Shown here in pieces: positions 24,165-32,115 of a stretch of DNA of 64,000 bases. Made by a program: the position numbers and the translations under genes. This DNA comes from Methanobacteriota archaeon. Lineage in GTDB: Archaea; Halobacteriota; Methanomicrobia; Methanomicrobiales; Methanoculleaceae. Below the pieces are notes generated by a model that searched no databases, had not been told where the DNA came from, and saw nothing but the letters and a program-made list of their open reading frames with translations. The stretch covers positions 62,001 through 126,000 of the forward strand of contig JAEWLJ010000007.1 of assembly GCA_023393455.1 (NCBI GenBank), read 5' to 3'. The stretch's first letter is position 1. Each line of letters starts with the position of its first letter.

Positions 24165-25430
24165 GTGATCCAGGTATCCGCGGCTGCACCCCGAAAGGGC
24201 ATGAAAAGGCTGACGATCGGCTGCTTTGTGGGCGCACTCGTTCTCGTCCTGCTGCTCGTCCCGGCGGCCGCGGAGTCGGTCTTCGTCTCCAACTACACCG
24301 TCGCCCCCGCCGTCCTGATGCCCGGCGACGAGGGGACGATCACCGTGATGCTCACGAGCACCGCCCAGCCGGCCACGGGTTCGCCGCTCAACATCCAGCT
24401 CGACCCCGGCACCGGGGAGGCGAACACCTCGACGGAGACTGAGGTGGAGAACGCCTACATCGAGAACGTGCTCCTGCACAGTACGGACGTCGAGGTCCTG
24501 ACCGGGAGTTTCCGGGACATCGGCGAGATCGGCCCCGGCCAGTCCTTCCCGGTCACGTTCCGGATTCGCGCCCCCGGAGAAGACGGGATCTACTTCCCCG
24601 AGGTCTGGGTCAGCGTGCGAGACGGGGAGAATGTACGGTACCCCGTGCCGGTGAACGTCAACTCCGCACCCCTGATCAGGAGGCCCGCGCTCCGGGTGGA
24701 GAGAACCGTCCCGGCGTCCGTCAATCCGGGCGACCCCTTCAACGTCACGCTGACCATCCATAACGACGGCCAGGCCACTGCAAACGACATCTCCATCGGC
24801 GTCAACGCGACCTCCGGCGGGATCGCCCCGCGGAACGCGGAGAACTACTACATCCCCGAACTCGCGGCGGGAGGGGACGCCGTCCTGAACCTGACCTTCG
24901 AGACCGATACGAGCGCGCCGCTCGGCCTTACGCCGATCGAGGTCACCGTCGACTACCGGGGCGCCGACCTCGCGCCGTCTAGAGAGGTCGCAACGGTCGG
25001 GGTTCCCGTCGTCGGCAGTGCCGAGATGGGTGTCGCCTCCATCAGGACCGAACCCGCCCGGATCACCGCCGGGGATACGGTCGACCTGACGATCCGGCTG
25101 GAGAACACCGGGACGGCGGACGCGGAGTCGGTCAGGGCGACGATCGAGGATCTCGCCTTTTCAGGCTCAAAAGAGGCGTTCCTCGGGACGATCGAGCCGG
25201 GGAACGACGGACCGGCCATCTTCTCCCTTGTAACCGGCGAGGCGGGGGAGTTCGGCTACACCCTCGTCGTCCAGTACACCGACGACTACGGTGAACATAC
25301 CGTCCGGCAACCCCTGCAGATCATCGTCACCGGGCAGAACCCGGTCCCGGTGATCGCGGTCGCGGCAGCCGTCCTCATCGTCGCCGTCGCTGTCGCGATC
25401 TACTGGTACCGGCGGCGAAAGGAGGAGTGA
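24165..25430 (+). CDS. Exported CARDB/S-layer-like protein with C-terminal anchor
   Basis: A 421-residue surface protein. An N-terminal signal segment (MKRLTIGCFVGALVLVLLLV, cleavage probably after PAAA) is followed by two or three Ig-like CARDB/COG1361 domains (VNPGDPFNVTLTIHNDGQA; ITAGDTVDLTIRLENTGTA), several N-x-T sequons for glycosylation, and a C-terminal membrane helix with a basic YRRRKEE tail. GTG start behind GAGGTGAGGA; an ATG at 24201 is an alternative. It overlaps the permease gene by 4 bp, so it probably works with the transporter as its extracellular partner. Confidence 0.8.
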   Translation: MIQVSAAAPRKGMKRLTIGCFVGALVLVLLLVPAAAESVFVSNYTVAPAVLMPGDEGTITVMLTSTAQPATGSPLNIQLDPGTGEANTSTETEVENAYIENVLLHSTDVEVLTGSFRDIGEIGPGQSFPVTFRIRAPGEDGIYFPEVWVSVRDGENVRYPVPVNVNSAPLIRRPALRVERTVPASVNPGDPFNVTLTIHNDGQATANDISIGVNATSGGIAPRNAENYYIPELAAGGDAVLNLTFETDTSAPLGLTPIEVTVDYRGADLAPSREVATVGVPVVGSAEMGVASIRTEPARITAGDTVDLTIRLENTGTADAESVRATIEDLAFSGSKEAFLGTIEPGNDGPAIFSLVTGEAGEFGYTLVVQYTDDYGEHTVRQPLQIIVTGQNPVPVIAVAAAVLIVAVAVAIYWYRRRKEE

Positions 25431-26638
25431 CCGCGGTGTTCTCAGGGATCAGGGTCTCCGCGTTCCTGGCGTGGAAGTCGATCCAGCGCGGGAACCGGGG
25501 GACGTTCGCCCTCACCATCATGATCATCGCCCTCATCTTCGTGAACCTGGTCTTCCTGCCCTCCATCATCTCCGGGGTTGTCGTGACCTTCGAGACCCAG
25601 TCGATCGACTTCGACCTCGGGAACCTGGTCATCGAGCCCCGGGAAGGCAGCCGCTACATCGACGGCGTGGACGGCCTCCAGAGGAGGATCGAGCAGCTCC
25701 CGGGGATCACGGGCACGTCGCCCCGGATAGCCGCCGGGGTGACGTTCTCATACCGGGGTCGCAACACCGCGAGCACGCTCTACGGCATAACCCCGGACGA
25801 CGAGCGAACGGTGACCAGGATCGCCGATTACATGACCGCGGGGGAGTTCCTCTCAAACGGGGACACCGATGCAATCGTGATCGGCGCGACCCTCGCGGGG
25901 ACAGAGGGGGAGGAGGCGGGCGGCCTTCCCTCGCTCGAGGGTGTCGGGGTCGGCGATTCGATAGAAGTGGCCTACCCGAACGGCGAGACAAGGACCTACC
26001 GGGTTAAGGGGATCTTCGAGACCCAGTCCTTCGGCGTCGATACGGCGGCCTTCGTCACCACCCGCGAGATGAGCGGGGTGCTCGGGCTCGACGACCAGGC
26101 ATCCATGATCCTGGTGAAGACCGCGGTCAACGGCAGGGAGGAAGAGTACAAGACAGAGATCCTCTCCTACGGCATCCAGGAGGATTTCTGGACGTTCCGG
26201 GAGAAGTCGGGCGGGTTCGTCGACCAGGCGATCCAGAGTTTCAACATCATCAACGCCATCTCGACGCTCGTCAGCCTGATCATCGCCATCGTGGTGGTCT
26301 TCATCGTGATCTTCATCAACACCGTGAACCGGCGGCGCCAGATCGGGATCCTGAAGGCGATCGGGATCGACCAGCAGATCATCATCAACTCCTACGTCCT
26401 CCAGGTGCTCTTCATCACCGCCGTCGGGGCGCTCGTCGGGATCGTCCTGAACGCCGGGGTATCGGCTTACCTTACCGCCTACCCGCTCGTCTTCCCCGGC
26501 GGCCCGGTCTACCCGGACGTGGAGGCGTCGGCCATCCTCCGGAGCATCGCGAGCCTCTTCGCGGTCTCCGTGGTGGCGGGCTATGTCCCAGCATGGCGGA
26601 TCGCGCGGGAGGATATCCTCACCGCAATCAGGGGGTGA
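25427..26638 (+). CDS. ABC transporter permease (FtsX/MacB type)
   Basis: A 403-residue permease with one N-terminal membrane helix (FALTIMIIALIFVNLVFLP), a large extracellular MacB-like periplasmic domain (about residues 50-260), and three C-terminal helices typical of FtsX domains (ISTLVSLIIAIVVVFIVIF; VLFITAVGALVGIVL; IASLFAVSVVAGYVPAW). GTG start overlapping the previous stop. Such systems move lipids, lipoproteins or peptides, or transmit force across the membrane; the substrate is unknown. Confidence 0.88.
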   Translation: MTAVFSGIRVSAFLAWKSIQRGNRGTFALTIMIIALIFVNLVFLPSIISGVVVTFETQSIDFDLGNLVIEPREGSRYIDGVDGLQRRIEQLPGITGTSPRIAAGVTFSYRGRNTASTLYGITPDDERTVTRIADYMTAGEFLSNGDTDAIVIGATLAGTEGEEAGGLPSLEGVGVGDSIEVAYPNGETRTYRVKGIFETQSFGVDTAAFVTTREMSGVLGLDDQASMILVKTAVNGREEEYKTEILSYGIQEDFWTFREKSGGFVDQAIQSFNIINAISTLVSLIIAIVVVFIVIFINTVNRRRQIGILKAIGIDQQIIINSYVLQVLFITAVGALVGIVLNAGVSAYLTAYPLVFPGGPVYPDVEASAILRSIASLFAVSVVAGYVPAWRIAREDILTAIRG

Positions 26639-26642
26639 GCAG

Positions 26643-27332
26643 ATGATCGTCGCGGAAAACCTCACGAGGGTCTACACGATGGGGAACGTGGAGGTCCGGG
26701 CCCTTGCGGGCGTCTCGCTCGAGGTCGCAAAAGGAGAGTTCGTCGGGATCATGGGGGCGAGCGGCAGCGGCAAATCGACGCTCCTCCACATCCTCGGGCT
26801 CCTCGACCGCCCTACGTCCGGAAGAGTCACGATCGACGGGACAGACGTCCTTGGCCTCTCCGACCACCGGCGAACCCTCTTCCGTCTGAACCGGCTCGGC
26901 TACGTCTTCCAGGACTACGCGCTGATCGGCGAACTCACCGCGCTTGAGAACGTCTACTTAACACCGCTCGTCCGGGGCATGCCGAAAGCCGAATACCTCG
27001 AGCGGAGCGCCGATATCCTCCGGCGGGTCGGTCTTGGCGACCGGATGGATCACCGGCAGAGCGAACTCTCCGGCGGCGAGCAGCAACGCGTCGCGATAGC
27101 CCGGGCGCTCGTCAATAATCCGAGCATCCTGCTCGCCGACGAACCCTGCGCGAACCTGGACAGCCAGACCTCGAAGAGCATCCTCGACCTCTTTGCACGG
27201 CTAAACGAGGATCTCGACCAGACAATCGTGATGGTCTCGCACGAGGACTGGCACAAAGATTACTTCTGCCGGGTCGTCACCCTCCGGGACGGGCTGATCG
27301 AGGAGGTGACGGAGTGCAGGAAGAGGGCGTAA
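26643..27332 (+). CDS. ABC transporter ATP-binding protein (LolD/MacB type)
   Basis: A 229-residue ATPase: Walker A GASGSGKST, Q-loop YVFQDYALIGELTALENV, signature LSGGEQQRVAIARAL, Walker B ILLADEPCANLD, His-switch VSHE. I start at the ATG at 26643, four bases after the permease stop, with GGTGAG directly upstream; the frame extends to 26583 inside the permease gene. Third gene of the CARDB-permease-ATPase operon. Confidence 0.93.
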   Translation: MIVAENLTRVYTMGNVEVRALAGVSLEVAKGEFVGIMGASGSGKSTLLHILGLLDRPTSGRVTIDGTDVLGLSDHRRTLFRLNRLGYVFQDYALIGELTALENVYLTPLVRGMPKAEYLERSADILRRVGLGDRMDHRQSELSGGEQQRVAIARALVNNPSILLADEPCANLDSQTSKSILDLFARLNEDLDQTIVMVSHEDWHKDYFCRVVTLRDGLIEEVTECRKRA

Positions 27333-27372
27333 CCCCGCTCGGGGACGCTCGCCGCAAAAGGGGGCACCGAAA

Positions 27373-27382
27373 TTAATATAAA
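27373..27382 (+). promoter_or_regulatory. TATA box before the DUF1059 gene
   Basis: TTAATATAAA is centred 39 bases before the ATG at 27416, predicting a start near 27404 with the GGTGAG ribosome-binding element right at the 5' end of the message. Confidence 0.5.
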
Positions 27383-27415
27383 CAACCCGAAATACAACCC
27401 AGGCCGGTGAGAGGC

Positions 27416-27585
27416 ATGCAGGAACAGAAGAGATTCAGGTGCAAGGATCTCGGCCTTGCGTGCGAGTTCGAGGAGAAGGCCAACGAGAACGAACTGATGA
27501 AGCGGGTCGAGGGGCATATCCAGACCGCCAGATGAACCCGGAGCAGCCGGAAGTGCAGGAGAAACTCCGTAAGGCGATGCAGTGA
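27416..27585 (+). pseudogene. DUF1059 small protein gene split by a one-base deletion
   Basis: The ATG at 27416, behind GGTGAG, encodes 39 residues with the DUF1059 signature CKDLGLACEF and a C-terminal HIQTAR, ending at TGA 27533-27535. The remaining family-like C-terminus (MNPEQPEVQEKLRKAMQ) follows in another frame from an ATG at 27532 that overlaps this stop as ATGA. Adding one base near 27531 restores a normal ~56-residue protein. It may be a real frameshift, an assembly error, or two coupled peptides. The Cys pair and first His of the presumed metal site are kept. Function of the family is unknown. Confidence 0.7.
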
Positions 27586-27647
27586 GGGCGCACGGCGCTC
27601 TCGCTGAGACGGCAGGTTCATGTAGGGTGCACGCCCCGTGACCGGGT

Positions 27648-28238
27648 ATGGCGCAACATTCGCATTCCCGCCGACACCTTCCCGAGGATGACGCCGCACG
27701 GCGCCGGTGGCAGCACCCCGAGTCCATCCTCGAAGGGATCGGGGTCGAACCCGGCTCGACCTTCATCGACGTCGGGTGCGGGGAGGGGTTCTTCGCGCTC
27801 CCGGCAGCGCGGATGGTCGGGCCGCACGGCCGCGTCTGCGGGATCGATATCGATGCGGAGGCTCTCGATCTCCTGCAGGAGAAGGCTTTTTCTGAGGGGC
27901 TTGACAACGTCGTCCTCCATCGTGGGATGGCCGAGGAGTATGTTCTCTGCAACGGCTGTGCGGACGTCGTCTTCTTCGGCATCGACCTCCACGACTTCGC
28001 CGATCCGGTCAGGGTTCTTGTAAACGCGGGAAGGATGGTAGCCCCCGGAGGAGTGATCGTCGATCTCGACTGGAAGAAGGAACCGCTCCCCCTCGGCCCG
28101 CCGACAGCGAGAAAGTTCAGCACGGAGCATGCGACGGCGTTGATGGCGGAGGCGGGACTGGAGGTCAGGGCGGTGGCGGAGTCAGGGCCGTATCATTACA
28201 TCGTCACGGCCGTGCCGGGAGATAAAAAGAAGGGTTAG
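27648..28238 (+). CDS. Class I SAM-dependent methyltransferase
   Basis: A 196-residue methyltransferase: motif I FIDVGCGEGFFALPAA, motif II GIDIDAEAL, then RGMAEE and FFGIDLHDF, and post-motif AGRMVAPGGVIVDLDWKKE. The N-terminus is His/Arg-rich (MAQHSHSRRHLPEDDAARRR) and contains the RRRWQHPE segment often seen in the archaeal UbiE-like group. Substrate unknown. Confidence 0.82.
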   Translation: MAQHSHSRRHLPEDDAARRRWQHPESILEGIGVEPGSTFIDVGCGEGFFALPAARMVGPHGRVCGIDIDAEALDLLQEKAFSEGLDNVVLHRGMAEEYVLCNGCADVVFFGIDLHDFADPVRVLVNAGRMVAPGGVIVDLDWKKEPLPLGPPTARKFSTEHATALMAEAGLEVRAVAESGPYHYIVTAVPGDKKKG

Positions 28239-28241
28239 GGG

Positions 28242-28841
28242 TTACTTCAGGTTCGCGATGCCGCCGTAGTTGACGGCGTTCACGAACGCATCGAGATCCG
28301 ATTTGGACCCGCCTTCAACACTGACGTAGACCATGAACCGATCGTTCACGCCGACCCAGGTGCCGTAGGAATCAGGCTTGGTGAAGTACTCCCAGGACGG
28401 GTAGCCGCCGGTCTTCCCCTGCTTGTAGTAGCCCTCGGTCGACTCGAACGAGATCATCGAGTCCCAGGACTGCCAGTAGCCCACGTCGTAGTAGGCCGAA
28501 TCCTGGATCATGATCGTCGCCCGGGCGTCCCCCCTGTCATAGTCACGAGTCGCCCAGGTCCACTGGCTCTCCTCGTCCGCCCATGTCATCCCGGCAGGAT
28601 CTTCTGCAGTCCAACCTGCAGGCGCGTCCGGAAGGAACGCAATCAACGCCGTATACGAGACCGCGGTCACGCTGCCCGGTGCACCCCCGGGGGCGGCGGT
28701 GACGCTGGTGGTGGCCGCCGGGCCGGCTCCGGAGGAGGCCCCGCCGGTCGTATCCGTCGTACCTGTACAGCCTGCCGTCATGAGGCAGAGCGCGAGCAGC
28801 GCAAAGAGTCCCAGAACCGTTGCTGGTGAGATGTTTCTCAT
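28242..28841 (-). CDS. Lipoprotein-like exported protein of unknown function
   Basis: A 199-residue protein with a signal segment and lipobox LMTAGC near residue 24, then a Thr/Ser/Gly/Ala linker (about 25-55) and a globular domain rich in aromatic residues (QWTWATRDYDRGDARATIMI; YYDVGYWQSWDSM). Probably anchored outside the membrane. An AT-rich stretch at 28862-28895 upstream should contain its promoter. Convergent with the methyltransferase gene, with three bases between stops. Confidence 0.75.
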   Translation of the reverse strand: MRNISPATVLGLFALLALCLMTAGCTGTTDTTGGASSGAGPAATTSVTAAPGGAPGSVTAVSYTALIAFLPDAPAGWTAEDPAGMTWADEESQWTWATRDYDRGDARATIMIQDSAYYDVGYWQSWDSMISFESTEGYYKQGKTGGYPSWEYFTKPDSYGTWVGVNDRFMVYVSVEGGSKSDLDAFVNAVNYGGIANLK

Positions 28842-29053
28842 AATGATGCCCTCTGAACGATTAAAATGATGGAATTATATTTATAAGTTGTTGTTTCGCT
28901 CCTTCGGCCGTTTTAACCGTCTAGAGACTTTTTGAGCATGCACGAGTCCCTCTGAATGATTCCGACGCGATCATATCCCGATATACCCTGATGACGAATG
29001 TCATTTCCGGGAGCTTACGACATCTATTTACCCATTCAAGAAGACCCTACCTC

Positions 29054-29497
29054 ATGGTTCAGAGAAAGAGCATCTACAGCGTCCTGGTTGCAGGACTGCT
29101 GGCAATCTGCCTCCTTGGTGCCGGCTGCACGTCGCAGCCGGAGGAGGGGACTCCGACCGCGGCACCCACGCCCGTAGCGACCGCGGAGTACGCCTTCAAC
29201 GAGACGAACAACAACGAGACCGTCACTGTCCCGGCTGGAAGCAACATCACGATCAGCCTCGCCGAGAACCCGACGACCGGCTACGAGTGGAACGTCACCT
29301 CGTCGACCGGACTGCAGCTCGTGAATGAGACACACGATGCACCCCAGACCGAACTTGTGGGCGCTCCCGGAGTGCACGTATGGGAGTACACTGCCGTAGA
29401 GTCCGGTGCCGCGGAGTTTTCCGCGATCTACAAGCGCTCCTGGGAAGAGACGACCGGAAACGAGACCACGTTCTCGATGGCCTTCGTCATCGAGTAA
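29054..29497 (+). CDS. Chagasin-family (I42) protease inhibitor, lipid-anchored
   Basis: A 147-residue exported protein: signal with lipobox LLGAGC, a Pro/Thr linker, then an immunoglobulin-like domain with all three inhibitor loops of the chagasin family: NPTTGYEW, GAPGVHVWEY and RSWE. Chagasins block papain-like cysteine proteases. Sequons such as NNNET and NVT suggest glycosylation. I start at ATG 29054 (MVQRKSIYSVLVAG); the frame continues upstream to 28991 without signal-peptide features. Confidence 0.85.
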   Translation: MVQRKSIYSVLVAGLLAICLLGAGCTSQPEEGTPTAAPTPVATAEYAFNETNNNETVTVPAGSNITISLAENPTTGYEWNVTSSTGLQLVNETHDAPQTELVGAPGVHVWEYTAVESGAAEFSAIYKRSWEETTGNETTFSMAFVIE

Positions 29498-29515
29498 CAA
29501 CACCCTCTCTTTTTT

Positions 29516-30283
29516 TTACCGTCGCGGCCCGTTCCCGAACCGCTGCAGAACCGCCGCGCTCCTCCACGGCCCACCGTACGCCGCATAAACCTGTTCCGGC
29601 CCGAGGGCAAGGAGATCCGCGATGCTCCTCTTCGCCGCCACCGGATCGTCCATCCTGAAGGGCAGCCGGGGTCTTCCGCCCGGAAAGAGAGACGAGAGCA
29701 GATCGCCGACGATGGCAGTGCCGCCGGCGAGAAGAACCGAGACCGAGCCGGGGGTATGTCCCGGCGTGGGAACGATCCTGCCCCGGAGACCGAACGCCCC
29801 GAGGTCGGCTACGCCTCCGATGAGGATATCGGGCTCAACGCCCCTCGAACCGGAGACGATTCTTCGCTCGTGTGCAAGCCGGATCAGGCCCGGGACGACC
29901 CGGACCGGAAAGCGCGGGGCGCCGACCCCGGGGCGCACGGCAGCGGCATCGGCCTCATGGACGGCGACCGGTGCGCCTATCGGTTCCCGGAGCGCGTCGG
30001 CACTCCCGTAATTCTCCGGATGCCCGTGCGTGACCAGGATCAACGAGACCTCGTCGCACCCGATGCCCGCCTGCTTCATCGCGGCCAGGATGGCCACTTC
30101 ATCCCCGGGATTGCCGGTATCCACCAGGAGCACGCTCCGGTCCCTGACGATGAACGCGGTGGTCGTGCCGAGCGGCACGGCGACGATCGCCGGGAGGCAG
30201 CGGACGACGGGGCTCTTCGTCTTCTGCTCCAGGACCCGCCCACACCCCGCAGAACCCACCGTACTCCGACCATCGCCGTTCAT
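29516..30283 (-). CDS. Metallo-beta-lactamase-fold protein with altered metal site
   Basis: A 255-residue MBL-fold hydrolase-like protein. The first motif, normally HxHxDH, reads THGHPENYG, so the Asp and last His are Glu and Asn. The later ligands PTPGHTPGS (His) and VGDLLSS (Asp) remain, while the C-terminal GH is AAYGGPW. It may use one metal or have lost hydrolysis. Convergent with the chagasin-like gene. Confidence 0.75.
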   Translation of the reverse strand: MNGDGRSTVGSAGCGRVLEQKTKSPVVRCLPAIVAVPLGTTTAFIVRDRSVLLVDTGNPGDEVAILAAMKQAGIGCDEVSLILVTHGHPENYGSADALREPIGAPVAVHEADAAAVRPGVGAPRFPVRVVPGLIRLAHERRIVSGSRGVEPDILIGGVADLGAFGLRGRIVPTPGHTPGSVSVLLAGGTAIVGDLLSSLFPGGRPRLPFRMDDPVAAKRSIADLLALGPEQVYAAYGGPWRSAAVLQRFGNGPRR

Positions 30284-30420
30284 AGCATCCTCACCCCGGG
30301 ATGCCTTCTCCCCACATCAACGATTCGGTCGGGGCGAGGAGCGGGGGGGTGGAGTGCGCCCGGAACAGGTCGGAGATCCGGTAGAATTATCGGACAACAC
30401 CTTCTCCGGCAGCGTTTCAA

Positions 30421-30433
30421 TATACATATATAT
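30421..30433 (+). promoter_or_regulatory. TATA box of the DUF3821-like gene (leaderless)
   Basis: TATACATATATAT is centred about 28 bases before the ATG at 30456; no ribosome-binding element is present, so the transcript is probably leaderless. Confidence 0.55.
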
Positions 30434-30455
30434 CGTAAAAAGCGATTCTGAACCT

Positions 30456-31001
30456 ATGGCAAATGAGAAACTGGAACCCCGACACCTCCTTGCAATCCTC
30501 GTAGTCCTCTCTCTCGCGCTCGTCATTCCGGCAGCCGCACAGGAGACCGGCACCCGGCTGGTGCAGCCCGGTGAGACGATCGAGGTGGGGGCCGAACCGA
30601 TCGTCCTCGATCTCATCGGTCTTCGCAACGCGAGTTCGTTCAACGCGATCACGGAACTCCGGAAGTACCAGGGCGACAACCCCGCACGATCGGTCCAGCG
30701 TGTTCTCGGCGTCCCGAAGGACAGTTACTTCAAGATCAACAGCCACACATTAAAAGGGCATTATGGGCGCTATTTCGCGTATAGTAAAGAAGACGGCGTG
30801 ATTCACGACAGCAGCATCGTCTTTGTCCAGGCCCCGCCGCCCGCGGCCACCGAAACACCCACAGAGACGCTGACATCCACGGAGGCGCCGACGGCGACGG
30901 CCACAACCGCCACGGAACCGACCCGGGCGCCGCTCCCGGGATTGATCGCGATCGCCGCGATCGCTCTCGCCGGACTGCTCGGGATAGCGCAGAAGCGGTA
31001 A
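30456..31001 (+). CDS. DUF3821-like secreted surface protein
   Basis: A 181-residue protein with an N-terminal signal (HLLAILVVLSLALVIPAAAQ), a ~100-residue domain resembling the DUF3821 repeat of Methanomicrobiales surface proteins (VQPGETIEVGAEPIVLDLIG ... YFKINSHTLKGHYGRYFAY), a Thr/Glu/Pro/Ala stalk of about 35 residues and a C-terminal membrane helix (PLPGLIAIAAIALAGLLGIA) ending QKR. Probably displayed at the S-layer; function unknown. A hairpin terminator follows. Confidence 0.75.
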   Translation: MANEKLEPRHLLAILVVLSLALVIPAAAQETGTRLVQPGETIEVGAEPIVLDLIGLRNASSFNAITELRKYQGDNPARSVQRVLGVPKDSYFKINSHTLKGHYGRYFAYSKEDGVIHDSSIVFVQAPPPAATETPTETLTSTEAPTATATTATEPTRAPLPGLIAIAAIALAGLLGIAQKR

Positions 31002-31043
31002 GCTGATCCCACGGTACCACTTGAGGAGGCACCACAGATATCC

Positions 31044-31071
31044 CCGACCGGGTAAACAGGCTACCGGTCGG
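31044..31071 (+). terminator. Hairpin terminator after the DUF3821-like gene
   Basis: CCGACCGG and CCGGTCGG form a perfect 8-bp stem around a 12-base loop, followed at 31081-31087 by TTTTCTTT. It lies about 45 bases after the stop codon. A regulatory hairpin for the next gene is also possible. Confidence 0.5.
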
Positions 31072-31110
31072 CCTCATAACTTTTCTTTGGGGACGTCTCT
31101 TTGCAGGTCG

Positions 31111-31120
31111 ATATTATATA
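31111..31120 (+). promoter_or_regulatory. TATA-like box upstream of the truncated surface protein
   Basis: ATATTATATA lies about 230 bp before the ATG at 31344. It is the only strong A/T run in the 340-bp gap 31002-31343, so the gene would have a long leader; no other gene is visible in that gap. Confidence 0.4.
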
Positions 31121-31343
31121 CAACCATACCCACTCCCCGCCCGGAGAAGGATCACCTATGCGGGGACCGCCGGCACCACGCGGCCACCATCTTCCGCGAG
31201 ACGTCCCTCTCACCAGATCGATGCCATAGAGGGAGACTGCTGTTCGCAGGATGAGGTGAGAACCCTCCCCCGTGAATGAAGGGAACCCACCCGGCCGGTG
31301 CTCCAGAGAAGCGGCAACCGGGGGGTTTCGGGAGGCACAAACG

Positions 31344-31931
31344 ATGAACGGACGTAATCTCTATCTACCGGCGGTGGCGCTGATCGCCCTCGCGCTCCTC
31401 GCCGGTGTCGCAACGGCCGCCGAACACCAGGTCACCAACGCCACGGTCGGACAAGTCTACTCAACGGTCCTCGACGACCGCATCCTCTGGTCCGACAACC
31501 AGACCGGGGACTACGACGTCTACCTCTACACCCTGACCGGGGAGACCGAGGAGACACTCTCTCCGCCGGAGAGCGACCAGTTCGCGACAGCGCTCCCCGC
31601 GGGCATGGGGATGAGCGGAGACCGGGTTGTCGGGGAGGACAACCGGAGCGGGAACCGGGACATCTACACCTGGATCCCTGACGAGGCGGCGCAGCCCGGA
31701 CAGCAACCGGCCAGGACGCCTGCCCCATCTGCGCCCCTGACACCCGGAACACCCGGAGTGCCCGGTACAACCACCCAGCCGACGGCCACACCGACGCCGG
31801 AAGCAACGGTGACCATGCCGCCCGATGACCTGACGGAGACCTTGACGCCGATAAGAACCCTGCCACCGGTGACCTTCCCGACGGTGACCTTCGTAACCCT
31901 CGAACCAACCCAGACACCGTTCCTCCTGTAA
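31344..31931 (+). CDS. Secreted surface protein with a short beta-propeller remnant
   Basis: A 195-residue protein from ATG 31344 (GGAGG nine bases upstream). Signal segment YLPAVALIALALLAGVATAA, then about 90 residues resembling one to two TolB/YWTD-like blades (DDRILWSDNQTGDYDVYLYT and GDRVVGEDNRSGNRDIYTWI), which in related archaeal surface proteins repeat many times. A long Pro/Thr-rich tail follows and ends TQTPFLL without a clear membrane anchor. Either a shortened relative or the N-terminal piece of a larger ancestral gene. Confidence 0.7.
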   Translation: MNGRNLYLPAVALIALALLAGVATAAEHQVTNATVGQVYSTVLDDRILWSDNQTGDYDVYLYTLTGETEETLSPPESDQFATALPAGMGMSGDRVVGEDNRSGNRDIYTWIPDEAAQPGQQPARTPAPSAPLTPGTPGVPGTTTQPTATPTPEATVTMPPDDLTETLTPIRTLPPVTFPTVTFVTLEPTQTPFLL

Positions 31932-32083
31932 CGGGGACCGGGCGGCGCAGGTCGTGAGGCTATCCCGGAGATGAGGGGTTCCTCTCCAGAACCCCTCGCC
32001 CCGGGACCTTCGGCACCATGCTCCCCTGTATCGCGAGACGGACCCCGCAGGCATCGGTCCGGGAGCGTCCGCTCGCCGCGGAG

Positions 32084-32094
32084 AAAAACAAAAA
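32084..32094 (-). terminator. Oligo-T terminator after the EF-2 gene
   Basis: The minus strand reads TTTTTGTTTTT about 22 bases after the EF-2 stop codon, an archaeal-type terminator for the rps12-rps7-EF-2 transcript. Confidence 0.6.
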
Positions 32095-32115
32095 GGGAGG
32101 GTATCGGGGGGGTGA

